Positions 1-7,742 of a DNA stretch of 64,000 nucleotides are shown here, in pieces. A program made the translations under genes and the position numbers. The stretch's first letter is position 1. Each line of letters begins with the position of its first letter. The notes under the pieces are model-generated. The model made no database searches, was not told the origin of the DNA, and saw only the letters and a program-made list of their open reading frames with translations. The stretch comes from Hahellaceae bacterium (GTDB taxonomy: Bacteria; Pseudomonadota; Gammaproteobacteria; Pseudomonadales; Oleiphilaceae), in the NCBI GenBank assembly GCA_016716085.1, contig JADJWY010000005.1, positions 372,001 to 436,000 of the forward strand. The letters are read 5' to 3'.

Positions 1-254
1 CCTCCGTCGTTATATTCAAGCGCCTCCTCGATGAGTTGCTCATAGACCTCAAAATGGCCTGCCGATACATAATCTACCAGGACCTGACAGAAAACCCGAA
101 AATGTTTCAGGGCATCTTCCACACTTTCAAAATTACCACGACTGACAAGATCACAATAACGAACAATCAGATCCTGACGCTCTTTCAGCCAGCGATCGAT
201 GATAGCATTGACGCCACCCCATCGTTCTTTGGCACTCTCGCATCGGTTAAGCAC
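1..254 (-). CDS. rsd: Rsd/AlgQ family anti-sigma-70 regulator (5' part, cut by window edge)
   Basis: Reading leftwards from a GTG at 254, the open frame runs off the window edge after 84 codons. It begins MLNRCESAKERWGGV and continues with IIDRWLKERQDL and LVDYVSAGHFEVYEQL. These match the start of Pseudomonas AlgQ and E. coli Rsd (I recall AlgQ as MLESC..ERWGGV and LVDY.SAGHF). Family members bind free sigma-70 and in Pseudomonas influence alginate and virulence genes. GTG is preferred because it gives the family N-terminus exactly and is preceded by GAGGG at good spacing. dsbB lies upstream on the same strand, an arrangement also known in Pseudomonas. Only about half of the protein is present, so integrity cannot be judged. 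Confidence 0.88.
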   Translation of the reverse strand, partial: MLNRCESAKERWGGVNAIIDRWLKERQDLIVRYCDLVSRGNFESVEDALKHFRVFCQVLVDYVSAGHFEVYEQLIEEALEYNDG

Positions 255-309
255 AACAACACCCTCACAGTTATAATGACTTCATTCACGAAGTTTTTTT
301 ATCTCAGTC

Positions 310-339
310 ACTATACGCCATGATCTTGAGAACACTCAA
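310..339 (-). promoter_or_regulatory. candidate sigma-70 promoter for rsd
   Basis: On the minus strand TTGAGT (339-334) is followed after 18 bases by TATAGT (315-310), about 55 bases before the rsd GTG. A perfect 6-bp inverted repeat (CTTGAG..CTCAAG, 325-340) overlaps the -35 element and might be an operator or a weak dsbB terminator. Inferred from consensus resemblance only. Confidence 0.4.
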
Positions 340-363
340 GCCTGATTAATTCTTGTACGTAGT

Positions 364-870
364 TCACACTTTTGAAAAGCGGCGCTCCACCATGAGCCAG
401 GCCGCTAATCCCACGAATCCAGCAAAGGCGACAAAGGCCCAGCCAGCAATGGTGAGACCGAGAAACTGCCATTGAATTTCCGCACAATCGCCCGTACCGG
501 TAATCATCATGATAATGACATCTTTCAAAGGGAAAGCGTCGAGCATGAAGTCCAGACCAAATCCGCAACCCGGCACTTCTTCAGGGGGAAGATGCTGCAA
601 CCAGACCTGACGCGCAGCCAGACCGGCACCAGCCAGCGCAGCGGCCAGGGCAAATCCCGTCTGCACGGTCCGCCCCCATGCCTGAGGATTGAAGATCCAA
701 CCCAGCAGAAAAGCGAGCCCCACCCCGACAAACGCGATTCGTTGTGCCATGCACAAAGGACAAGGCTCAAGCCCCTTGACGTACTGCAGGTAAAATGCAA
801 AGCCCATGAGCCCTGCGATAGCGAGCGTGGCAAGACCACAGAGCAGACGATACTGATGGAGCCAGGGCAT
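364..870 (-). CDS. dsbB: disulfide bond formation protein DsbB
   Basis: This is a 168-residue inner-membrane protein with four hydrophobic segments. It reoxidises periplasmic DsbA and passes the electrons to quinone. The first periplasmic loop carries the redox pair in EPCPLCMAQR (CxxC). The second cysteine pair is in the second loop: VPGCGFGLDFML followed by TGTGDCAEIQWQFLG, the standard DsbB layout. The ATG at 870 is chosen because it gives the usual short N-terminus and has AAGGA upstream; the frame is open for another 23 codons but the extra peptide does not look like the family. It is encoded just upstream of rsd, as for the Pseudomonas DsbB homologue next to algQ. Confidence 0.93.
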   Translation of the reverse strand: MPWLHQYRLLCGLATLAIAGLMGFAFYLQYVKGLEPCPLCMAQRIAFVGVGLAFLLGWIFNPQAWGRTVQTGFALAAALAGAGLAARQVWLQHLPPEEVPGCGFGLDFMLDAFPLKDVIIMMITGTGDCAEIQWQFLGLTIAGWAFVAFAGFVGLAAWLMVERRFSKV

Positions 871-978
871 AGTTGCGGATTCCTTGATCACGGGAGACAA
901 AGCACCATTGTAATGCAGCGCCAGACGAGATAAAGCCATTTCAGCCTACGATGCTGTAATGTTGCAACCAGCCCGCCA

Positions 979-1007
979 TTGACGCCCTGCCAGATGTGAA
1001 CTAGTCT
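979..1007 (+). promoter_or_regulatory. candidate sigma-70 promoter for the fliL-like gene
   Basis: TTGACG (979-984), a 17-base spacer and TAGTCT (1002-1007) lie about 40 bases before the ATG at 1049, between the divergent dsbB and fliL-like genes. The -35 is good and the -10 is mediocre. Confidence 0.35.
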
Positions 1008-1048
1008 CCAGACATGGTTCAAACCTTTCTGAGCTGGATTTACCCCCA

Positions 1049-1477
1049 ATGATTCATGCGTTTAGACAATCCGCACTGTTGATTCTTGCCACCTTACTGG
1101 TACTGTCTTGGACAGCTCGTGCAGAAGAGGATGCCGCCGCATCGGATGCCCAGGTCCAATATCTTGATATGTATCCGTCCTTCGTGCTGAATTTTTCGGG
1201 CGGCACAGGTGGAAAGCTTCGCTACCTCAAAGCGGATGTCTCATTGCGGGTGGACACCAAATCCGGTGCTGCATCGGTGGAAAAACACATGCCCGCCTTG
1301 CGCAATGAAGCGGTCTTGCTGCTCAGCCAGCAAAACGATGACACCATGATGGACAATGCCAAGCGCGAAGCCTTGCGACTGGAGTTGTTGAAAAAGATGC
1401 AGGATCTGATGACTGCAGAAGAAAATGCCCCGATTCTGGTCGACTTGCTGTTTACCAACTTCGTGGTGCAACGCTAG
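1049..1477 (+). CDS. FliL-like flagellar basal body-associated protein
   Basis: A 142-residue secreted or membrane-anchored protein. The first ~25 residues form a hydrophobic segment ending TARAEE, which could be a cleaved signal or a single anchor. The rest resembles the FliL periplasmic domain: YLDMYPSFVLNF near the start, LRYLKADVSLRV in the middle and a C-terminal ILVDLLFTNFVVQR, which corresponds to the final strand of FliL. FliL binds the stator ring of the flagellar motor. No flagellar genes are nearby, so this is probably a FliL paralogue outside the main operon, as also found near gshA in pseudomonads. The ribosome site is weak. The family call is good; the exact role is uncertain. 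Confidence 0.75.
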   Translation: MIHAFRQSALLILATLLVLSWTARAEEDAAASDAQVQYLDMYPSFVLNFSGGTGGKLRYLKADVSLRVDTKSGAASVEKHMPALRNEAVLLLSQQNDDTMMDNAKREALRLELLKKMQDLMTAEENAPILVDLLFTNFVVQR

Positions 1478-1509
1478 AGTAAGACCGGCACGGGGCTTTG
1501 GGAGGAGGA

Positions 1510-1722
1510 TCAGGCGCTCAGCAGTTCTTCCCGATCATCACGCAACGATTTGGCTGGCTGCTCACGACCATCTTCCCATCCTGCTTCCCACGCGGCAACA
1601 ACCACTTCACCACGATACGGGCACTTTAGACGATCAATGCCCAGGGTACCGGCCATATGTCCCTGCTGATACGCTTTCTGTAGCGTGTTCAAATTCCAAT
1701 TCAACCCTGCATCTCGGCTCAT
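1510..1722 (-). CDS. ribosome modulation factor (Rmf) family protein
   Basis: A 70-residue protein. The ATG at 1722 is preceded by GGGAGGTCGAA, a strong ribosome site; an in-frame TTG five codons upstream would overlap that site. Residues ~14-55 align with E. coli Rmf: AYQQGHMAG, then KCPY, then AWEAGWEDGRE. The spacing between the central CPY and the C-terminal GW is also right. Rmf binds 70S ribosomes in stationary phase and promotes inactive 100S dimers. This copy has a longer N-terminus and a ~15-residue charged tail (SLRDDREELLSA) that enterobacterial Rmf lacks. It sits alone between the fliL-like gene and gshA. A plausible promoter (TTGCAA, 17 bases, TACAAA) lies upstream on the minus strand. 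Confidence 0.72.
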   Translation of the reverse strand: MSRDAGLNWNLNTLQKAYQQGHMAGTLGIDRLKCPYRGEVVVAAWEAGWEDGREQPAKSLRDDREELLSA

Positions 1723-1878
1723 TTCGACCTCCCGCAACGCGTGTCACCCGCCTGTTAGGTTGCAGACTGAAACGACACAGTGGTCTTTTGTAAGTCTGCG
1801 TTAATCTGGTTGCAAAAGGTAACATATGTACAAAAGTCAGCCAATTACGCGGATGTAAATTTGTGTCATAGTTGGCGC

Positions 1879-3450
1879 TTAGCGCAAAAAAGCACTGAGA
1901 TAGCGTTCAAATGGCATGTTATCTGCCAACCGCAAGGCCGCCTCATCCGACCAGGATTGCTGAGCCAGTTGCTGAAAATAAGCACAGGTTTCCGCATCAA
2001 GCGCATGATCACGCGCCATTTGACTGAAGGCGGTGGAGCAGGCCTGAACCCAATCCACGTAGGACTGACCTGACTGAGATAAGCTGTCCAGTACCTGAGC
2101 AGAACGGGTTGCCCGCGGCTGGTAAATTTGCTCGCGTGCCCACGCCAGCGCCTGTTGATGCAGCCCGTCTCCCGCCAGCTGGTCCAGTTGCACCGCAACC
2201 AGCGACATGGTATCGAGTATTTCACTGGCCCATTCCGCCAGCGATACTTCGGGCCACTGGCGCAAGTCATTTTTCAACATGAGACCTTCAGCACGCCCGG
2301 AGGAGACGACCATGTTGAAGTTTTGCTGTACCGTCTGGCACTCGGAATCACCCAGCAAGGGACTCGGTGCCAGAAGGCAGGTGAGCAGGAACACATCCAT
2401 GAAGCGCGCTTGTTGTGCATCAATACCGAAGGGTGTAAACGGATTGATATCAAGGCATCGCACTTCTACGTACTGCACCCCGCGTGCTGAGAGCGCTTCG
2501 AGCGGCTTTTCGTTTTCCAGCGTAACCCGTTTGGGCCGAATACTGTTGTAATACTCGTTTTCGATCTGCAGCACATTCGTGTTGAGCTGAATGTAGTCAT
2601 CCCCCCGTTTGATACCCATGCGTTCATAAGGCGGATGAGGGGTGTGCATCGCCCGATCCAGGGTTTTGATATACGACTTCAGGTGGTTGAAGCAGACGAA
2701 CAGCCCTGACTGCGCATCGTTCTTATAGCCCAGGTCGCCCATCCGCAAGGAGGTCGCAAAGGGGGAGGCCAGCGTATGATCATCCAGATGCATCAAACCA
2801 GGAACTTCATGCCGCAGGAATGAGCGATCCAGCGCGGGTGAGGCACCGAACAGATACATCAGCAGCCAGCTCCAGCGTCGGAAGTTACGAATCAGGCCAA
2901 AGTAGTGGCGCGACCGGAAATCCTGGCAGTCATCCGGCTCATTCAGCAGATCGGCGTAGGCCGCCCAGAATTCATCGCGCATGGACCAGTTGTAGTGAAT
3001 ACCGGCAATGCTTTGCATCAGTCGTCCGTATCGGACTTCCAGCCCCTTTCGGTACACGTACTTCAGGCGTCCCAGGTTGGAGTCACCGTATTCGGCAATA
3101 CGTATACTTTCGTCGCCCGCCAAACGACAAGGCATACTGGCGTTCCACAGCACTTCGCCATCCGCCAGATTCTGATGCACGAAGCGGTGAATGTTACCGA
3201 GCCAGCCCATCAGACTTTCAACGGTATCGCAGACCGGCGTAATCAGTTCCAGCAAGGGCTCCGCATAGTCTGTCGTAATGTGCGGGTGTGTGAGGGTGCA
3301 CCCCAATGCGTCGGGATGGGTGGACTGGCTGATGCGCCCGTCCCGCAGGACTCTCAAACCTTCCTTTTCAATACCGCGCTGCATGCCTTGCAGAAGGGCC
3401 GCATCGACGCCTACCAGCAAATCCAGCCGCGCCTTCAGTCCATCCATCAT
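1879..3450 (-). CDS. gshA: glutamate-cysteine ligase
   Basis: 523 residues, close to the ~518 of E. coli GshA. It joins glutamate and cysteine through the gamma-carboxyl using ATP, the first step of glutathione synthesis in the cytosol. Recognisable family blocks are GMQRGIEKEGLRV near the N-terminus, DYAEPLLELIT, the long active-site region with GIHYNWSM and FGASPALD, and LQIENEYYNSIRPKR followed by VQYVEVRCLDINPF. There are two adjacent ATGs; the first (3450) has AGGAG at suitable distance. It starts five bases after the tex stop, so tex and gshA are probably co-transcribed. No adjacent gshB is visible. Confidence 0.96.
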   Translation of the reverse strand: MMDGLKARLDLLVGVDAALLQGMQRGIEKEGLRVLRDGRISQSTHPDALGCTLTHPHITTDYAEPLLELITPVCDTVESLMGWLGNIHRFVHQNLADGEVLWNASMPCRLAGDESIRIAEYGDSNLGRLKYVYRKGLEVRYGRLMQSIAGIHYNWSMRDEFWAAYADLLNEPDDCQDFRSRHYFGLIRNFRRWSWLLMYLFGASPALDRSFLRHEVPGLMHLDDHTLASPFATSLRMGDLGYKNDAQSGLFVCFNHLKSYIKTLDRAMHTPHPPYERMGIKRGDDYIQLNTNVLQIENEYYNSIRPKRVTLENEKPLEALSARGVQYVEVRCLDINPFTPFGIDAQQARFMDVFLLTCLLAPSPLLGDSECQTVQQNFNMVVSSGRAEGLMLKNDLRQWPEVSLAEWASEILDTMSLVAVQLDQLAGDGLHQQALAWAREQIYQPRATRSAQVLDSLSQSGQSYVDWVQACSTAFSQMARDHALDAETCAYFQQLAQQSWSDEAALRLADNMPFERYLSAFLR

Positions 3451-3455
3451 TGCCT

Positions 3456-5816
3456 TTAACTCCTGTTCTGCTTTTTCTGGGCCTGGAGCAACAAAGCACC
3501 CAGCGACCCCATCCCTGCACCCGCGCCAGCACCGGCCCCTGCGGTTTCGGCGCGCCCCGCGTCCCGTCGGCCGCCACTTTGACGGCCACGCTCCTGGGGC
3601 GCTGAGTTTCCTCTCGCACCAGTCGCGACCGCTTCGGCTCCGACCGGATCATCCAGTCGCATACTCAAGCCAATACGGGAACGCCCAACGTCAACGGTGA
3701 TGACTTTTACTTTGACAATGTCACCCGCCTTCACCACATCACGCGGATCTTTCACAAACTGATGCGAAAGCGCCGAGACATGCACCAGGCCATCCTGATG
3801 CACACCAATATCGACGAAGGCTCCAAACGGGGTGACGTTGCTCACGGTCCCTTCGAGAATCATCCCCTCACGCAGATCTTTAATGGTATCAACGCCTTCG
3901 GTGTATTCCGCCACCTTGAAGCTGGGGCGAGGGTCGCGCCCGGGCTTGTCGAGTTCAGACAGAACATCCTTGACCGTCAGTTCGCCAAAGCGCTCGTCCT
4001 GATAATCTTTGGGTTTCAAGCCCCGCAAAAAGCCCGAATCGCCGATCAGGGTCGGTAGGGCCCTTTGATTGCGTTCGGCGATACGCTGAACCAGGGCGTA
4101 GGCTTCCGGGTGAACCGCACTGGCGTCCAGCGGGTTCTTGCCCCCGACAATACGCAAAAAGCCGGCCGACTGTTCGAAGGTCTTGGCACCCAGTCGAGGC
4201 ACTTTTAACAGCTCAGAACGCTCTGCAAAGGCACCCGAACCATCGCGGTAGGTCACAATCTGTTGGGCGATGGATTGGTTCAGGCCTGACACGCGCGCCA
4301 GCAGTGGGACGGATGCCGTATTGACGTCTACGCCGACGGCGTTCACACAGTCCTCGACAACGGCGTCGAGCATACGGGACAACTGCACCTGGCTGACATC
4401 GTGCTGGTATTGCCCCACCCCGATCGCTTTGGGTTCGATTTTCACCAGCTCCGCCAGAGGATCCTGAAGACGACGGGCAATGGAAACCGCGCCACGGAAG
4501 GTGACATCGAGATCCGGAAATTCCTGAGCGGCAAAGGCCGACGCCGAATAGACCGAGGCGCCGGCCTCGCTGACCATGACCTTTTGACAGCGAAGATCTG
4601 GCATCAGTTTCAATAGTTCGCCGGCCAGTTTATCGGTTTCCCGCGAAGCTGTACCGTTACCAATGCTGATCAGTTGCACCTGATGACGATGGCACAACTC
4701 ACCGAGGGTTTGTAGGGAGGCCCGCCACTGATTCTGCGGCGCATGAGGAAATACGGTGGTGTGAGCCAGCAGCTTACCGGTGGCATCGACCACTGCCACC
4801 TTCACACCGGTTCGCAACCCCGGATCCAACCCCATGGTCACCTTCTGACCGGCGGGAGCTGCCAGTAGAAGATCCTTGAGGTTGGACGCAAACACATCGA
4901 TGGCGACCGTTTCAGCTTTTTCGCGCAGCGTAGTAAACAGGTCGGTTTCAAGCGAAGGATACAATTTGACGCGCCAGGTCCAACGGATGACGTCTTTCAG
5001 CCAGGCATCTCCGGGACGGCCCCTATCGGCGATACCCAGAATGACGGCCATGCGGCCCTCAGCCGGATGAGGCTGCAGACGACTCTCCGGCTCATCAGGC
5101 ACAACGATACGCGCATTCAGGACACCTTCGTTGCGGCCCCTGAAGACGGCCAGCGCCCGGTGGGAAGGAACCTTCGGTAAGGCCTCAGTATAGTCAAAGT
5201 AATCCTGGTACTTGGCGCCTTCCTGGGCTTTACCGTCGACCAGCGACACCTTGAGCAATCCTTCTGCCCCCAAATAGTCACGCAAGCGCGCCAGAACGTC
5301 AGCATTTTCAGCGAACTGCTCCATCAGTATATAACGCGCACCTTCAAGGGCTGCCGCCGTATCGGCTATGCCACTGTCTGCATTGACGAATGCTTTCGCA
5401 ACGAACTCAGGGTCTTGCGAGGGGTCGTTCAAAAGCCCCAACGCCAGCGGCTCAAGGCCCTGTTCACGGGCAATCTGCCCCTTGGTACGACGCTTGGTTT
5501 TATAGGGGAGGTAGAGATCTTCCAGCCGACTTTTGGTATCAGCGCTGATGATCTGCTGTTGCAGCTCAGCGGTCAGCTTGCCCTGCTCTTCAATACTGGC
5601 GAGAATCGCGCCCCGGCGCTCTTCCAGCTCACGCAGATAGCGAAGCCGCTCTTCCAGCGTTCGCAAGTCGGTATCGGTCAGGGCTCCGGTGACTTCTTTC
5701 CGGTAGCGGGCAATGAAGGGCACGGTCGCACCCTCATCCAGAAGCGTGATGGCAGACTGAATCTGCTCACCGCGTACGTTCAGTTCTTCGGCTATACGTT
5801 TGACGATAGCGTCCAT
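3456..5816 (-). CDS. tex: transcription accessory protein Tex
   Basis: 786 residues. Tex is a cytosolic nucleic-acid binding protein that interacts with the transcription machinery. Domain order fits the family: an N-terminal helical region (ELNVRGEQIQSAITLLDEGATVPFIARYRKEVTGAL), a YqgF-like nuclease fold around residues 325-460 (TMGLDPGLRTGVKVAV), a double helix-hairpin-helix region near 500-560 (VPRLGAKTFEQSAGFLRI) and an S1 RNA-binding domain near 650-720 (GTVSNVTPFGAFVDIGV). The tail after the S1 domain is low-complexity, rich in Gly, Ala and Arg (a run of alternating Ala-Gly), and a little longer than in E. coli. The ATG at 5816 has GTGAGG upstream. Confidence 0.96.
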   Translation of the reverse strand: MDAIVKRIAEELNVRGEQIQSAITLLDEGATVPFIARYRKEVTGALTDTDLRTLEERLRYLRELEERRGAILASIEEQGKLTAELQQQIISADTKSRLEDLYLPYKTKRRTKGQIAREQGLEPLALGLLNDPSQDPEFVAKAFVNADSGIADTAAALEGARYILMEQFAENADVLARLRDYLGAEGLLKVSLVDGKAQEGAKYQDYFDYTEALPKVPSHRALAVFRGRNEGVLNARIVVPDEPESRLQPHPAEGRMAVILGIADRGRPGDAWLKDVIRWTWRVKLYPSLETDLFTTLREKAETVAIDVFASNLKDLLLAAPAGQKVTMGLDPGLRTGVKVAVVDATGKLLAHTTVFPHAPQNQWRASLQTLGELCHRHQVQLISIGNGTASRETDKLAGELLKLMPDLRCQKVMVSEAGASVYSASAFAAQEFPDLDVTFRGAVSIARRLQDPLAELVKIEPKAIGVGQYQHDVSQVQLSRMLDAVVEDCVNAVGVDVNTASVPLLARVSGLNQSIAQQIVTYRDGSGAFAERSELLKVPRLGAKTFEQSAGFLRIVGGKNPLDASAVHPEAYALVQRIAERNQRALPTLIGDSGFLRGLKPKDYQDERFGELTVKDVLSELDKPGRDPRPSFKVAEYTEGVDTIKDLREGMILEGTVSNVTPFGAFVDIGVHQDGLVHVSALSHQFVKDPRDVVKAGDIVKVKVITVDVGRSRIGLSMRLDDPVGAEAVATGARGNSAPQERGRQSGGRRDAGRAETAGAGAGAGAGMGSLGALLLQAQKKQNRS

Positions 5817-5906
5817 GGGACCTCACTCGTTTTTATCGGTGGGTCATGGTAGCAATCGTTTCGGAATCCCTGCAAAACCTATTTTCAGATTTCCACCCCT
5901 ACGGGC

Positions 5907-7641
5907 TTAAATGGCAAAGCGAAAGCGCTGTTCCGCCTGCTCCGACACCAGAAACTCGCAGAATGCATCAAAGGGCAAGGCGGGGGCGATCAGATAGCCC
6001 TGCGCCTGATCGCAATGATGCGAACGCAGAAACTCCAGTTGAGACTCGTCTTCCACCCCTCAGCCACAACGGTCAGACCGAGCTGGTGAGACAGGGTGAT
6101 CATCCCTCCCACCAATGCGGCATCTTCCGGGCGGCTATTGACATGCTCTACAAAGGAGCGATCAATCTTCACCGTGCTGATGGGCAGGTTTCGCAGGTTA
6201 CTGAACGAGGAGTAGCCTGTCCCGAAATCATCCAGGGCAAAGCGAATACCCATGTGGGTCATTTCATTCATGCAACGCCGGGTGTAATCCTTATCAAACA
6301 TCATGGCCGACTCCGTCAGTTCAAACTCGAAGCGAGTGGTATCGACATTGGTGTTATAAATAATCCTGAAGACTGTCTCTGAGAGTTTTTTGTCATAAAA
6401 CTGGCGAAACGACAGGTTGACTGAGCACAGCAGGTCGTCAAAGCCCATGCTTTGCAGTTTGGCCAGATCTTCACACGAACGTTTGAGTATCCAGTAGCCC
6501 ATGGGAATGATCATGCCAGTCCGTTCAGCCGCCGGAACAAACTGACCGGGACTGAGCATACCACGACGCGGATGCGGCCAGCGCACCAGCGCCTCCATGC
6601 CCATGACCTTGCCCGTATGGACATCAATTTTGGGTTGATAATAGACGGCCAGCTCATCGGTTCGCAGGGCGCGGCGAAAATCCGCTTCCAACTCCATCTG
6701 TTCGTTGACGCGCTGCTGCATCGAGGCCTGATACACCTTAACGCTATTCCCCTGCTCTTTCTTAGCTTCCGAGAGGGCGGTGTAAACATGCTTCATCAGC
6801 TGCTCGGTGTTGGTTCCACCCTCAGGGAAAATGGCCATCCCCAGCGAGGCCGAGACTTCCGTCGTTTCGTTGTTCAGAAAAAAGGTTTCAGACACCACAT
6901 GCGACAGCTTCGCCTTGACCTGATCCAGATCAACCTGATCTTCTCCGGTTTCAACGACCAGACCGAATTCATCGGCGCTTAACCGCGCCAGGGCGTCGGT
7001 GCGCCGAATCAGTTGCTTCAGTCGCAACGCAACCTGACGAATGACCTGGTCGCCCGGCGAAAGCCAAAACGCTGATTGATATGTTTGAAGCCATCGAGAT
7101 TGAGAATACAGAGCGTGACATGACCGCCACTGCGTTCAGCACGGAACAGCGCCTGCTGGAGCCGGTCGAGAAAGACGGTTCGATCAAGCAGCCCAGTCAA
7201 AGGGTCTACATTGCCCCGGGCCCGATGCACCCGGTCGGCAATGTTCCGGTACCAGGCTCGCGTGATGACACGATACAGCGCAGCACGACCTGCCTCCCGT
7301 CGGCGCAGATAGTCGGCGGCCCCCATCAACAGATAGCGGCGGATATCCCGCTCACGACCACTGGCCCCCAGCACAATCACCGGCACCCCCAGATGGCTCA
7401 CCAATAAGCGAAATGAGGACTCCTGGTCCTCCAAAAACAAATGATCCTGCCAAATCACCAGATCAATCGTACGCGCAAAATCCAGAGACTGCTCGATTGA
7501 TTCACACCCATGCAATTCGAGCGTGGGAAATTCGTCCAGCCAGTGGCGGAACTGCAGATAGTCCCGACGGTCAGAGGCAATCAGCAGCACACGACACATT
7601 CGCTGCCCATTCATCACTTGCGTTTCCATAGTGTCCCTCAT
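5907..7641 (-). pseudogene. c-di-GMP phosphodiesterase (receiver-like, degenerate GGDEF, EAL), two apparent frameshifts
   Basis: The protein can be followed in three frames. From ATG 7641 (AAGGAGG 8 bases upstream) frame 1 gives a receiver-like domain (CRVLLIASDRRD..DLVIWQDH) and the start of a GGDEF domain (DPLTGLLDRTVFL, LNLDGFKHINQRFGF). It is lost near 7060-7062, where one more A on the plus strand would restore FGFSPGDQVIRQVALRLK. Frame 2 continues with RRTD (I-site) and a degenerate SADEF, then a full EAL domain: MEALVRW, NLSFRQF, FELTESAMM, DDFGTGYSSF, VKIDRSFV, VVAEG. A second one-base loss in the C run at 6056-6059 hides VEDESQLEFLRSHHCDQAQGY and the true stop at 5907. The EAL residues are intact, so the unbroken protein should hydrolyse c-di-GMP. 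Both breaks are in homopolymers, so sequencing error is as likely as true decay. Confidence 0.8.
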
Positions 7642-7742
7642 ATTAACGGCCTCCTTGAGCGCCTCCCAATGCGCCCCCTCTTAACATTTAGACCATTTTG
7701 AAGAATTTGCTATCATGTCAGCCCAAATTTTCGAGAAAACCC

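Noticed and set aside
36..323. Plus-strand open frame of 95 codons at the left edge
   Set aside because: It lies over rsd on the opposite strand, and the minus-strand protein matches AlgQ/Rsd; the plus-strand peptide matches nothing.
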